Origin: Lichenicola sp964247725
GTDB lineage: Bacteria; Pseudomonadota; Alphaproteobacteria; Acetobacterales; Acetobacteraceae
Reading direction: 5' to 3'
Assembly: GCA_964247725.1 (NCBI GenBank)
Contig: CAXTVM010000002.1
Location: 1 to 64,000, forward strand
DNA length: 64,000 nucleotides
A model generated the notes under the pieces. That model did no database searches. It saw only the letters and a list, made by a program, of their open reading frames with translations, and was not told the DNA's origin. A program made the position numbers and the translations under genes. Below are positions 9,259 to 18,193 of this stretch, piece by piece (within the stretch, counting starts at the first letter, position 1; every line of letters begins with the position of its first letter).

Positions 9259-9505
9259 GTTCGCTGGGGCTCCGTTGCGGTCTCGGCAGCACCATAGCGG
9301 TGCGACACCTGGGATCAAGGCGCGGGTCCCCTCCGGCGGGTTCCCGGACGCACTCCCGGACCGGCTCCCGGACTGGCGAGGCCGCCATGTTGCCGTTATA
9401 GCCATCCCGCATGTGCGTCTCCCTCCGCTGTGTCCGATCCGGCCCCGCCCAGCCGGTCCGCGGACCGATCCAGGCGGTACGAGATCCGGTCGCGGCTCGC
9501 CCGGC

Positions 9506-10291
9506 TTGACCCGCCTGTTCGATCTGGTCGCAGCGCTCGGCCGTGCCGTGCTCGACACCGTGGCCGGTGCCGGCCGGTTGTCGCTGTTCGCGCTCACCGG
9601 GCTGTCGCACCTGCTGCGGCCGCCGTTCTACTGGCGCAACTTCGCCACCGCCTTCTTCGAGTTCGCCTTCTTCAGCCTGCCGGTGGTGGCGCTGACCGCG
9701 ATCTTCTCCGGCATGGTGATCGCGCTGCAGTCCTACACCGGCTTCTCCCGCTTCAACGCGCAGAGCGCCATCGCCGGCATCGTGGTGCTGTCGGTGGTGC
9801 GCGAGCTGGGCCCGGTGCTGGCCGGGCTGATGGTCGCCGGCCGGGTGGGTGCGGCGATGGCTGCCGAGATCGGCACCATGCGCGTCACCGACCAGATCGA
9901 CGCGCTCGACACGCTTTCGACCGACCCGATGAAGTACCTGGTGGCGCCGCGCCTGCTGGCCGGCATCCTGGCGCTGCCGCTGCTGGTGGTGGTGGCGGAC
10001 ATCCTGGGCGTGCTCGGCGGCTTCGTCGTCTCCACCGTCAAGCTGGGCTTCAGCCCGTCCGCCTACATCGCCAGCACGTTTTCCTTCATGAAGCCGATCG
10101 ACGTTACCGTCGGGCTGGCCAAAGCGGCGGCGTTCGGGTTCCTGATCGCGCTGATGGGCTGCTACAACGGCTACCATTCCCGCGGCGGCGCGCAGGGCGT
10201 CGGCGCCTCCACCACCGCGGCGGTCGTGGCCGCCTCGATCCTGGTGCTGTGCTTCGACTACGTGCTGACCGAGATGTTCTTCTCGCGATGA
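9506..10291 (+). CDS. mlaE: MlaE-family lipid ABC transporter permease
   Basis: A permease of the Mla/Mce type, about 261 residues, with the family core VVLSVVRELGPVLAGLMVAGRVGAAMAAEIG and several hydrophobic helices. In Proteobacteria it works in the inner membrane with MlaF to move phospholipids between membranes and preserve outer-membrane asymmetry. The start is uncertain: TTG at 9506 gives the usual length and N-terminus (LTRLFDLVAALGRAV), while the frame is open further upstream with a GTG near 9412. It overlaps mlaF by four bases (ATGA), so translation is probably coupled. Confidence 0.9.
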   Translation: MTRLFDLVAALGRAVLDTVAGAGRLSLFALTGLSHLLRPPFYWRNFATAFFEFAFFSLPVVALTAIFSGMVIALQSYTGFSRFNAQSAIAGIVVLSVVRELGPVLAGLMVAGRVGAAMAAEIGTMRVTDQIDALDTLSTDPMKYLVAPRLLAGILALPLLVVVADILGVLGGFVVSTVKLGFSPSAYIASTFSFMKPIDVTVGLAKAAAFGFLIALMGCYNGYHSRGGAQGVGASTTAAVVAASILVLCFDYVLTEMFFSR

Positions 10292-11091
10292 GCGCCGCGT
10301 CCGCGACGCCCCCTCTAGTGCCCAAGATCCGCATCCGTGGCCTGACCAAGAGCTTCGGCCGCAAGCGCGTGCTCGACGGCATCGACCTCGACGTCGCCGC
10401 CGGCACCTCGACGGTGGTGATCGGCGGCTCGGGCAGCGGCAAGTCGGTGCTGCTGCGCTGCATCCTGGGGCTGGTCGAGCCGGATGCCGGCCGCATCGAG
10501 ATCGACGGCGTCGACGTGCTGGCGCAGGGGCACGGCAAACAGGCGGCCATCCGTGCGCGGATCGGCATGCTGTTCCAGAACGGCGCGCTGTTCGACAGCC
10601 TGTCGGTCTGGGAGAACGTCGCCTTCGGGCTGCTCGCCCGGCGCGGCCGGGCGCGGATGTCGCGGGATGCCGCCCACAACCGCGCCGACGCCGTGCTGGC
10701 CCAGGTGGGACTGGACCCCAGCGTCGGTGACCTGGCGCCGGCCGAGCTGTCGGGCGGCATGCAGAAGCGCGTCGGCCTCGCGCGCGCCATCGCCGCCACG
10801 CCCGAGATCCTGTTCTTCGACGAGCCGACCACCGGGCTCGACCCGATCATGGGGGCCGTAATCGACGGGCTGATCGTCGATTGCGTGCGGCGGCTCGGTT
10901 GCACCGCGATCGCCATCACCCACGACATGGCCTCCGCGGCCCGGATCGGCGACCGCGCCGCCATGCTGTACGGTGGCCGGCTGGTCTGGCAGGGTGCGGC
11001 CGGCGAGCTGCTGCACAGCGGCAACCCGCTGGTCGACCAGTTCACGCACGGCCGCCGCCAGGGTCCGATCAGCATGGAGCTGCGGCGATAG
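10288..11091 (+). CDS. mlaF: MlaF-family lipid ABC transporter ATPase
   Basis: A 267-residue ABC ATPase with Walker A GGSGSGKSVLLRC, Q-loop MLFQNGALFDSLSVWENVAF (typical of Mla/Mce ATPases), signature LSGGMQKRVGLARAIA, Walker B ILFFDEPTTGLDP and switch His in ITHDM. It energises the MlaE permease. The frame remains open far upstream through mlaE in the wrong phase; the ATG overlapping the mlaE stop is the correct start. A substrate-binding mlaD gene, usually next, is not found here; a small exported protein follows instead. Confidence 0.95.
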   Translation: MSAASATPPLVPKIRIRGLTKSFGRKRVLDGIDLDVAAGTSTVVIGGSGSGKSVLLRCILGLVEPDAGRIEIDGVDVLAQGHGKQAAIRARIGMLFQNGALFDSLSVWENVAFGLLARRGRARMSRDAAHNRADAVLAQVGLDPSVGDLAPAELSGGMQKRVGLARAIAATPEILFFDEPTTGLDPIMGAVIDGLIVDCVRRLGCTAIAITHDMASAARIGDRAAMLYGGRLVWQGAAGELLHSGNPLVDQFTHGRRQGPISMELRR

Positions 11092-11099
11092 CGGAGCGC

Positions 11100-11657
11100 G
11101 TGGTCCTGTCCGGGCTGCTGGTCGCCCCCCTGCTGGGCGTCCTGGTCCTGGGCGCATCCGGCGCCGCCACGGCGTCATCCGATGCGGGCGTCGCTGCGGC
11201 TGGCGCGCTGGCCCGGCTGTTCGAGCGCACCTGCCTGCGCCATGCCGACGACCGCCGGGCACTCGCGGGTGAACTGGCCGCCTCCCGCTACCGCCCGGTG
11301 CCGAACGGCGCGCTGGCACGTCCCGGCCAGGCCTATGCCGTCGACGGCGAACCCGGCCACCTGATGGTGCTGGCCTTCGACGATGGCTGGTGCGGCAACG
11401 GCGGCACCGGCATCGACCCGCACGCCCTGACGATCGGCCTCGCCCGCCTGGCGCTGGCCGACCACGCCGGCATGCGGCTGATGGGCACCGACGAGAGCGG
11501 GCGGGAGCAGCGCTACCTGCTGACGCGGCCGGCACCGGCCGCGCCGATCGCACTGCTGGTGCTGCTGCAGCCGGCGGATGCCGCGTCCCGCGGCGGTGCG
11601 CTGCAGCAGGCGACCCTGTTCACCGCCGCGATGCCGCCGCCCGGGGGGCCGAGATGA
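11100..11657 (+). CDS. Small exported protein of unknown function
   Basis: A 185-residue protein starting at GTG 11100, eight bases after mlaF, and overlapping radA by four bases. The N-terminus (VLSGLLVAPLLGVLVLG, then ASGAATASS) looks like a signal peptide or membrane anchor. The mature part includes RLFERTCLRHADDRRALAGE and a second Cys in DDGWCGNGG, perhaps a disulfide pair in the periplasm. I do not recognise a named family. The position suggests a partner of the lipid transporter, but that is only positional inference. It is not an MlaD: no Mce domain pattern is visible. Confidence 0.75.
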   Translation: MVLSGLLVAPLLGVLVLGASGAATASSDAGVAAAGALARLFERTCLRHADDRRALAGELAASRYRPVPNGALARPGQAYAVDGEPGHLMVLAFDDGWCGNGGTGIDPHALTIGLARLALADHAGMRLMGTDESGREQRYLLTRPAPAAPIALLVLLQPADAASRGGALQQATLFTAAMPPPGGPR

Positions 11658-13051
11658 GCAAGCGGCCGCAGGCGCGATACGTCTGTCAATCCTGCGGCGC
11701 CGCCTGGCCGAAATGGAGCGGCCGCTGCGATGCCTGCGGCGAGTGGAACACGCTGGTCGAGGAGGCCGCCGACGGTCGCGCCGCCTCGGCCCGTCCGGTG
11801 GCCGGCGCCGGCCGCCAGGCCGGCCGCATCGGCTTTGTCGGGCTGGAGGGCGCCGCCGAGCCGCCGCCGCGCATGGACACCGGCATCGCCGAGCTCGACC
11901 GCGTGCTCGGCGGCGGGCTGGTGCCGGCCTCGGTGGTGCTGGTGGGCGGCGACCCCGGCATCGGCAAGTCGACCCTGATGCTGCAGGCCGCCGCCGCGAT
12001 GGCGAGCGCCGGGCGCCGCGTGCTCTACATCTCGGGCGAGGAGGCGGTCGACCAGCTCCGCATGCGCGCGCGCCGCCTCGGCCTTACCGCGCCGACGCTG
12101 GAGCTCGCCGCCGCCATCAACGTGGTCGACATCGCGCAGACGCTGGAGACCACAGGTGACGTGGCGCTGGTGGTGATCGACTCGATCCAGACCATGTGGC
12201 TGGAGACGATCGAGAGCGCGCCCGGCTCGGTAAGCCAGGTGCGCTCGTCCGGCTTCGAGCTGATCCGGCTGGCCAAGGCCCGTGGCTTCGGCCTGATCCT
12301 GGTCGGCCACGTCACCAAGGAGGGGGCGCTCGCCGGTCCGCGCGTGCTCGAGCACATGGTCGACGCGGTGCTCTACTTCGAGGGCGACCGCGGCCACCAG
12401 TTCCGCATCCTGCGCGCCGCCAAGAACCGGTATGGCGCCACCGACGAGATCGGCGTGTTCGCCATGACCGACCGCGGCCTGGCCGAGGTGCCGAACCCGT
12501 CGGCGCTGTTCCTCGCCGAGCGGCGCGGCAACATCGCCGGCAGCGCGGTGTTCGCAGGCCTCGAGGGCACCCGGCCGGTGCTGCTGGAGGTGCAGGCGCT
12601 GCTGTCGCCGAACGGCGGCTCGTCGCCCAGGCGTGCCGTGGTCGGCTGGGACGGTGGCCGCCTCGCCATGCTGCTGGCGGTGCTGGAGGCGCGCTGCGGC
12701 CTGAAGCTTGCCGGCATGGACGTCTACCTGAACGTCGCCGGGGGCCTGCGCATCGGCGAGCCGGCGGCGGACCTCGCGGTGGCGGCGGCGCTGGCCTCGG
12801 CCGCGGCCAACCAGCCCACCAGCGCCGGCTCGGTCTATTTCGGCGAAGTCGGGCTGTCCGGCGAGGTGCGGCAGGTGACGCAGGCGGAGGCGCGGCTCAA
12901 GGAGGCGCAGAAGCTGGGCTTCGAGCACGTGTTCCTGCCCCGCCGGGTGGCCCATGGCCGCACCCGCCTGGTGGCGCCGGACGGGGTCCGGCTCGAGGAG
13001 ATCGGGCACCTGTCGGATCTGACAGCGTCGTTCACCCCGGAGGAAGGGTAG
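11654..13051 (+). CDS. radA: DNA repair protein RadA
   Basis: A 465-residue RecA-like branch-migration ATPase. It has the N-terminal zinc finger CQSCGAAWPKWSGRCDACGEW, Walker A GDPGIGKSTLM, the RadA-specific KNRYG motif (KNRYGATDE, in place of KNRFG), and a C-terminal Lon-protease-like domain (VYLNVAGGLRIGEPAADLAV, without protease function). It helps process recombination intermediates. The start ATG overlaps the previous stop. A repeat element begins two bases after its stop codon. Confidence 0.96.
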   Translation: MSKRPQARYVCQSCGAAWPKWSGRCDACGEWNTLVEEAADGRAASARPVAGAGRQAGRIGFVGLEGAAEPPPRMDTGIAELDRVLGGGLVPASVVLVGGDPGIGKSTLMLQAAAAMASAGRRVLYISGEEAVDQLRMRARRLGLTAPTLELAAAINVVDIAQTLETTGDVALVVIDSIQTMWLETIESAPGSVSQVRSSGFELIRLAKARGFGLILVGHVTKEGALAGPRVLEHMVDAVLYFEGDRGHQFRILRAAKNRYGATDEIGVFAMTDRGLAEVPNPSALFLAERRGNIAGSAVFAGLEGTRPVLLEVQALLSPNGGSSPRRAVVGWDGGRLAMLLAVLEARCGLKLAGMDVYLNVAGGLRIGEPAADLAVAAALASAAANQPTSAGSVYFGEVGLSGEVRQVTQAEARLKEAQKLGFEHVFLPRRVAHGRTRLVAPDGVRLEEIGHLSDLTASFTPEEG

Positions 13052-13053
13052 GG

Positions 13054-13169
13054 AGGCCAGGGGGGTGTGCCCCTGGACCCCGCCAAAGGCTCGCCTTTGG
13101 AAACCGCTTGTCAGAATGGGTTCCAAGGGCCGTGGCCCTCGGCGGGTCCAGGGCAGAGCCCTGGCCTTC
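13054..13169 (+). repeat. Palindromic dispersed element, short form (copy 2)
   Basis: A 116-bp element starting two bases after the radA stop. Left end AGGCCAGGGGGGTGTGCCCC, inner palindrome CCAAAGGCTCGCCTTTGG followed by AAACC, a second palindrome GGGCCGTGGCCC, and right end GGGCAGAGCCCTGGCCTT. It could fold into stacked hairpins in the radA transcript. Confidence 0.85.
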
Positions 13170-13199
13170 TGTTAACCGCTGCTGCTGTAATCTACCGCC

Positions 13200-14516
13200 A
13201 TGGCATGTCACACCGAACCCGCTTACCGGGCAGCTCTGGCGGCGGACCCCGCGGACGCCCTGGTTCTGGGCAACTACGGCGGCCTGCTGAACGAGCTCTG
13301 CCGCTTCGGGGAGGCGGAGCGAATGCTGTTGCGGTCGGTCGAAATCGATCCGCGCGGCTGGACCGCCTGGTCGAACCTCGGCAACACCATGGTCGAGCTG
13401 CAGCGGCTCGACGACGCCATCGCCGCCTTCTCCAACAGCTTGGCGGTCAACCCCGGGCACGCGCCGACCCTGTCCAACCTCGGCGTCGCGCTGACCGCGC
13501 GCGGCGTGCCGCAGCACGCCATGACGGTGCTGGACCTCGCGGTGCAGCTCGATCCGGACAATGCCGAGACGCGCTGCAACCGGGCGCTGGCCCGGCTCGC
13601 CGCGGGCGATTACCTGCAAGGCTTCGAGGAGTACGAGTGGCGCTGGCGCACCCGGGCCAAGCCGCCTCACGGGTTCACGGCGCCGATGTGGGACGGAGCG
13701 CCGTTCACCGGGCGAACCCTGCTGCTGCACGACGAGGGCGGCTATGGCGACACGCTGCAGTTCTGCCGCTATGCGGCACTCGCCAAGGCCCGCGGCGGCC
13801 GGGTGATCCTGCGCGTCCGCCGGCCGCTGCTGACGCTGCTGTCCCGGCTGCCGGGGATCGACGGGGTGGTCGAGCACGGCGCGGCGCTGCCGCCGTTCGA
13901 CCTGCACTGCCCGATGTTCTCGCTGCCCCGCGTGTTCCGCACCACGATAGAGACGATCCCGTCGCCGTCCGGCTACCTGGCGCCCGATCCGGACCGCGTC
14001 GCCGCCTGGTCGGTCCGGCTCGCCGCCGACCGGATCGGCGGGCGGCGGCGCATCGGTCTGGTCTGGGCCGGCGGCCCGCATCCCTACTCGCGCGAGTCGG
14101 CGCTCGCCGACCGCCGCCGCTCGATCGGCCTGGCCGAACTGGCGCCGCTCGCGGCGGCGGTTCCCGACGCGGTGTTCTACAGCCTGCAGATCGGCGAGGC
14201 CGCGGCGCAGGCGGCGTCGTCGCCGCCTGGCCTGCGGCTGATCGACCACACCGCGTGGATCGGCAGCTTCGACGACACCGCCGCCCTGGTGTCACAGCTC
14301 GACCTGGTGGTGGCGGTGGACACCTCGACGGCACACCTCGCCGCGGCGCTCGGCCGCCCGGTGCGGATGCTGTCGCGCTTCGACCAGTGCTGGCGCTGGC
14401 TGACTGGGCGCGTCGATACGCCCTGGTATGAGGGCCTGCGCCTCTACCAGCAGCCGGAGCCGTTCGACTGGGCGACGCCGATCGAGCGCCTCGCCGCCGA
14501 CCTGGTCGCCGCCTGA
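13200..14516 (+). CDS. TPR protein with GT-B-like glycosyltransferase tail
   Basis: A 438-residue protein with about four TPR units (residues about 5-150, e.g. GWTAWSNLGNTMVELQRLDD, then LSNLGVALTARG). The C-terminal half (about 175-435) resembles the ADP-heptose/O-GlcNAc-transferase-like modules found in many alphaproteobacterial TPR proteins: RIGLVWAGGPHPYSRE, LVVAVDTSTAHLAAALGRPV and RWLTGRVDTPWY. Related genes often sit near flagellar loci and take part in flagellin or surface glycosylation, and here the convergent neighbour is a DUF1217 flagellar-type gene. The substrate is unknown. ATG at 13200 is the first start after the repeat element. Confidence 0.72.
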   Translation: MACHTEPAYRAALAADPADALVLGNYGGLLNELCRFGEAERMLLRSVEIDPRGWTAWSNLGNTMVELQRLDDAIAAFSNSLAVNPGHAPTLSNLGVALTARGVPQHAMTVLDLAVQLDPDNAETRCNRALARLAAGDYLQGFEEYEWRWRTRAKPPHGFTAPMWDGAPFTGRTLLLHDEGGYGDTLQFCRYAALAKARGGRVILRVRRPLLTLLSRLPGIDGVVEHGAALPPFDLHCPMFSLPRVFRTTIETIPSPSGYLAPDPDRVAAWSVRLAADRIGGRRRIGLVWAGGPHPYSRESALADRRRSIGLAELAPLAAAVPDAVFYSLQIGEAAAQAASSPPGLRLIDHTAWIGSFDDTAALVSQLDLVVAVDTSTAHLAAALGRPVRMLSRFDQCWRWLTGRVDTPWYEGLRLYQQPEPFDWATPIERLAADLVAA

Positions 14517-14545
14517 CCCGGGTCCAGCCGGGCGCTCCGGTCAGG
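14512..14545. terminator. Possible bidirectional terminator hairpin
   Basis: Inverted repeat CCTGACC / GGTCAGG with a GC-rich 20-base interior, spanning the two convergent stop codons. There is no U-run, so a classical intrinsic terminator is only possible. Confidence 0.3.
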
Positions 14546-16394
14546 CGAACAGGGACAGCAGCGGGTCGGTGGTGGTGCTGGGCGCGCTGGCGCTGGAGAC
14601 GCCGGCGATCACCGAGAACAGGTCGTCACCCGAGGGCGACATGCCGGAGAATAGGGCGGCGATGCCGGTGAGCGGCTGGTTGGTGCTGGGGGTCTGGGCG
14701 ATGAGGTACTGCTCGGCGGTCTGCTTGATGCCTAAAGGACTCGTCAGCATCTTCAGCTTGACCTTGGAGGTCAGCAGGCTGACCTGCTGGTCGAAGTCGA
14801 GCGAGCCGAAATAGCTCCGCATGCCCAGGCTGGTGGTGACCACCGACAGCAGCCTCGGGTCCGACATCAGCTGGTTGATGCTGGTGATGCCGGGCATGGT
14901 GCGGCTGTAGTAGAGCGCGTCGTCCATGCCGGTGTTCTGGGTCCCCTGATTGGCCTCGAAGGCGTTGGTCTCGTAGCTCGAGACGATCCCGCTGACGTTG
15001 GCAGCATCGGTGAGGGCCGGGGTGGGGCCGCCGGAGACCGCGGGCAGGACCGTCAGCGACGTACCGCTCGAGACCGCCGCCGCGAGCGGCCCCAGCAGGG
15101 TCGCGTTGCCCTTGCCGTCGACGCTGCCGATCGTGCCCAGCGTGACGCCGCCGCTGGTGACGATCTGGCCCGGCTTCAGGGCGGCGCCGACGCTGCCCAG
15201 CGCCAGGATACTGCTGCCCTTCGCCGCGGCCCCGGTGGCCGCGAGCGTCGTGCCGACATAGTTGAAGCCGAGGCCGGTGGCGACCTCGATGGTGTCGCCG
15301 GCGGCGATCTTGACGCTGGTCGGGCTCTTCAGGGTGACGTTGCCGAAGCTGTCGACCGAGGTGACGGTGCCGATCTCGGTGGTGCCGTCGGTCAGGATCT
15401 GCCCCGGAGACAGTGTCTTGCCGGCCTCGCCCAACTCCAGACGGCCGCCGCTGTCGAGCGTATCGGCAGTCGCGACGGCGATCGCTGTGCCGTTGGTGCG
15501 GGCGAGGCTGTTGACGCCGGACGAAGCCGGATCGGTCACGGTGAGGTCGTTTTGGGACGACAGGGTGGCATCGAAGCCGGCCGCCTTCACGGCACCCTGC
15601 AGCGCGCCGAGCTGCGCCGTCGCGGCGGCGACGGCCGCGGTGCCGGTGGTGCCGGCGCTGGCGGCGACCTTCACCGATACGATCTCCGCCTTCTTGATGA
15701 CCTTGCCGTTCGCGTCGGTGGCCAGCGGCACGCTGTAGACCGTGTTGCCGGCGCTGTCGGTCGAGATGGTGACCGCGGGCGCGCCGCCGAACGGCACCGC
15801 CGTGCCCGACGCCGACACGCCGTAATAGGCCCCGCTGTCGGTCGCCTCGACCACGCTGTTGAGGGCGGTGGCGATCGAGCTGGCGGCGGATCCGTCGTTC
15901 AGCACAAAGCTCCATCTCACGCCTGGAAGTGCCGCGGTCTGTGCGGTGCTGGCCAGGCTGTAGGCGGTGTTCTGCACCGTGAGCGACGAGGCGGAGGCGC
16001 CGCCCGTGCTGAGCGACAGGGTGGCGGAGCTGCCCAGCGACGCGGTCTGGCTGGCACGGGCGTCGGTGGCGCGGGCGAAGTGCAGGAAGTCGGTGTTGGA
16101 GGTCTGCTGCACCAGCGAGCTCGTGCTGTTGACGTTCTGCGTCATCAGGTCCTTCAGCACGGCGGTCTCGCCGATGTCGGAGCTGATGTTGTAGGCGCCG
16201 GTCAGCACCTGGAGCGCGCTGTAGTTCTTCAGGATCGCGGCCGGCGTGGTCAGGGTCGGCGCAGTCTTGGTGAACTTGGCGACCGTCGAGGCAAGCGTCG
16301 GATCGCTCTTGACGTAGTTCGCGACCTGGGCCTGCTCGTCCTTGACGGTCGAGAGGTACACCGAGATCGCGGTCGATCCTGAGACGCCGGACAT
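14541..16394 (-). CDS. DUF1217 domain protein (flagellar-associated), with inserted tandem repeat
   Basis: A 617-residue protein. The N-terminus (YVKSDPTLASTVAKFTKTAP, then LKNYSALQVLTGAYNIS) and C-terminus (SYFGSLDFDQQVSLLTSKVK, then AEQYLIAQ) match the DUF1217 family of alphaproteobacterial proteins encoded near flagellar genes. The middle (residues about 350-500) contains two related segments, LSPGQILTDGTTEIGTVTSV and LKPGQIVTSGGVTLGTIGSV, each followed by D-x-x-G-N-x-T-L. This looks like an internal duplication of a beta-rich unit. The protein is Cys-poor and rich in Thr/Ser/Gly, as expected for an exported structural protein. The start was placed at the ATG giving MSGVSGSTA; 42 further open codons upstream look non-coding. 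No other flagellar gene is in the window. Confidence 0.75.
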   Translation of the reverse strand: MSGVSGSTAISVYLSTVKDEQAQVANYVKSDPTLASTVAKFTKTAPTLTTPAAILKNYSALQVLTGAYNISSDIGETAVLKDLMTQNVNSTSSLVQQTSNTDFLHFARATDARASQTASLGSSATLSLSTGGASASSLTVQNTAYSLASTAQTAALPGVRWSFVLNDGSAASSIATALNSVVEATDSGAYYGVSASGTAVPFGGAPAVTISTDSAGNTVYSVPLATDANGKVIKKAEIVSVKVAASAGTTGTAAVAAATAQLGALQGAVKAAGFDATLSSQNDLTVTDPASSGVNSLARTNGTAIAVATADTLDSGGRLELGEAGKTLSPGQILTDGTTEIGTVTSVDSFGNVTLKSPTSVKIAAGDTIEVATGLGFNYVGTTLAATGAAAKGSSILALGSVGAALKPGQIVTSGGVTLGTIGSVDGKGNATLLGPLAAAVSSGTSLTVLPAVSGGPTPALTDAANVSGIVSSYETNAFEANQGTQNTGMDDALYYSRTMPGITSINQLMSDPRLLSVVTTSLGMRSYFGSLDFDQQVSLLTSKVKLKMLTSPLGIKQTAEQYLIAQTPSTNQPLTGIAALFSGMSPSGDDLFSVIAGVSSASAPSTTTDPLLSLFA

Positions 16395-17082
16395 GGAACG
16401 ACAGTCCTCCGCAACGCTTCGCCGGTCCGGTTGGTGCAAGGTGCGGGCCAGCCGCATCGGGTTGTGCGGCACCGTCTTCCAACGCCGACCCGGCAAGATC
16501 TGCCGAGTTCGACCCGGCATTTCCTGCCGGGCGGCAATCGGTGCCGCCCGAACCCTTCTTCGTTACGACGATGGGGACGGTTGTCGTAATGCCCGCCTGA
16601 TCGGGACGGCTGGATGGAGGCGCACGTCACCCACGGGCCGGCCGAGGACGATCCGGACGACGATTGGCCGGATGAGGCCGATGCGCCCTGGATGATCTCC
16701 CTGCCGGTCACGGTGCAGGTCATGCTGCCCTGCGAGGTGCTCTCCATCCGACCCCGCCCAAGCCGCTGCTCCCATCGGACCGGTGGTCCATACCCATCTG
16801 GCAGTCGGCGACTTCATACGTCCGGCATCATTGACTGGCCTGTGCCCGACATCGGGTTCCTATCGAGGTGATGCGTTCGGGCTGTTCGGCGAACCAGGTC
16901 CATGCATCGCAGCAGGCGCCGACGATCGCGTCGCACGCCTACAGGTCACGACGTCTCGTCGGCCTGGGCCAAAGGTCGGTTCTCGGCCATGAGATTGACA
17001 GGCGGTAACCTCGTCCCTCATCTCAGGGCCCGTATCCCCGGCGCGGCTGCGGCTGTGGCGGTCAACAGCCGGAACCTGTCCG
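16395..17082. other. 688-bp gap with no convincing gene; one candidate small ORF
   Basis: No recognisable gene. On the plus strand, 16614-16871 could encode an 85-residue protein beginning MEAHVTHGPAEDDPDDDWPD. Its first 45 or so codons have the strong third-position G/C preference of real genes here, then the bias is lost near 16750, so it may be a small gene with a frameshift or a remnant. The right part (16870-17080) should hold the fabD promoter, but no clear -35/-10 pair is visible. Confidence 0.3.
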
Positions 17083-18057
17083 ATGCCCGTGCACGCCTTC
17101 ATTTTCCCAGGCCAGGGGAGCCAGTTCGCCGGCATGGGCCGTGACCTGGCAGCCGCTTTCGCGCCGGCGCGCGAGGTGTTTCAGGAGGTCGACGACGCGC
17201 TCGGCGAGCGGCTGTCGAAGCTGATGTTCTCCGGCCCGATCGAGGAGCTGACGCTGACCCGCAACGCGCAGCCGGCGCTGATGGCCGTCTCGCTGGCGGT
17301 GCTGCGGGTGCTGGAGCGGGACGGCGGGATCTCGATAGGCACCAGGGCGACGCTGGTGGCCGGGCATTCGCTCGGCGAGTACTCGGCGCTGGCCGCCGCC
17401 GGCAGCCTGGGCATCGCCGCCACCGCGCGGCTGCTGCGGTTGCGGGGCGAGGCGATGCAGCGGGCGGTGCCGCCGGGCGAGGGCGGCATGGCGGCGCTGC
17501 TGGGGGTCGACCTCGACCAGGCGCGCGAGATCTGCGCCGCCGCCGCCCCGGTCCCGGCGGCGGACGGCGAGGCCCGGCGCCAGGAGGTGATCCAGATCGC
17601 CAACGACAACGGCGGCGGCCAGGTGGTGATCTCGGGGGCGGCGGGGGCGATCGCGCGCGCGATCGACGTCGCCAAGGCGCGCGGCGTGAAGCGGGCGATG
17701 CCGCTGCCGGTGTCGGCGCCGTTCCACTGCCTGCTGATGGCGCCGGCCGCGGACGTGATGCGCGATGCGCTGGAGGCGGCCGCGGTGTCGGCGCCGGTGG
17801 TGCCGCTGATCGCCAACGTCACCGCGGCCAAGGCGACGGAGCCGGCGCAGATCCGGGCGCTGCTGGTCGAGCAGGTGACGGCGACGGTGCGCTGGCGCGA
17901 GAGCGTGCAGGCGATGACCGCGATCGGCATCGACAGCTTCGTCGAGCTCGGTGCCGGCAAGGTGCTGTGCGGGCTGGTGAAGCGGATCGCGCCGGACGCC
18001 GCGACCCGCGGCGCCGGCACTCCGGAGGAGATCGAGGCTCTTCTCAAGCAGCTTTAA
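17083..18057 (+). CDS. fabD: Malonyl-CoA:ACP transacylase
   Basis: A 324-residue enzyme that loads malonyl groups from CoA onto acyl carrier protein for fatty-acid synthesis. It has FIFPGQGSQFAGMGRDLA at the N-terminus, the nucleophile serine in GHSLGEYSAL, and the His-containing PVSAPFHCLLM. First gene of the fabD-fabG-acpP-fabF-mltG run. It is separated from fabG by a repeat element whose first bases supply part of the fabD TAA stop (TAAGGCC). Confidence 0.96.
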   Translation: MPVHAFIFPGQGSQFAGMGRDLAAAFAPAREVFQEVDDALGERLSKLMFSGPIEELTLTRNAQPALMAVSLAVLRVLERDGGISIGTRATLVAGHSLGEYSALAAAGSLGIAATARLLRLRGEAMQRAVPPGEGGMAALLGVDLDQAREICAAAAPVPAADGEARRQEVIQIANDNGGGQVVISGAAGAIARAIDVAKARGVKRAMPLPVSAPFHCLLMAPAADVMRDALEAAAVSAPVVPLIANVTAAKATEPAQIRALLVEQVTATVRWRESVQAMTAIGIDSFVELGAGKVLCGLVKRIAPDAATRGAGTPEEIEALLKQL

Positions 18058-18176
18058 GGCCAGGGGCTCTGCCCCTGGACCCCGCCAGAGGCTCGCCTCT
18101 GGACTCGATTTCTTAAGGAATCGGGTTCCAAAAGGGCCGCGGCCTTTGGCGGGTCCAGGGCAGAGCCCTGGCCTTC
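18056..18176 (+). repeat. Palindromic dispersed element, short form (copy 3)
   Basis: A 121-bp element whose first AA overlaps the fabD stop codon. Left end AAGGCCAGGGGCTCTGCCCC, inner palindrome CCAGAGGCTCGCCTCTGG, then TTAAGGAATCGGGTTCC, a GGGCCGCGGCC palindrome and right end GGGCAGAGCCCTGGCCTT. It fills nearly the whole fabD-fabG gap. Confidence 0.85.
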
Positions 18177-18193
18177 CTTAAAAAAGGAGCATC

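Noticed and set aside
9430..10287. Long plus-strand frame running into mlaF from upstream
   Set aside because: It is out of phase with mlaE, whose protein is clearly recognisable over the same bases, and its translation is Arg/Ala-rich noise.
11513..13126. 537-codon minus-strand frame opposite radA
   Set aside because: His/Gln/Arg-rich antisense shadow of a well-conserved gene with no domain of its own.
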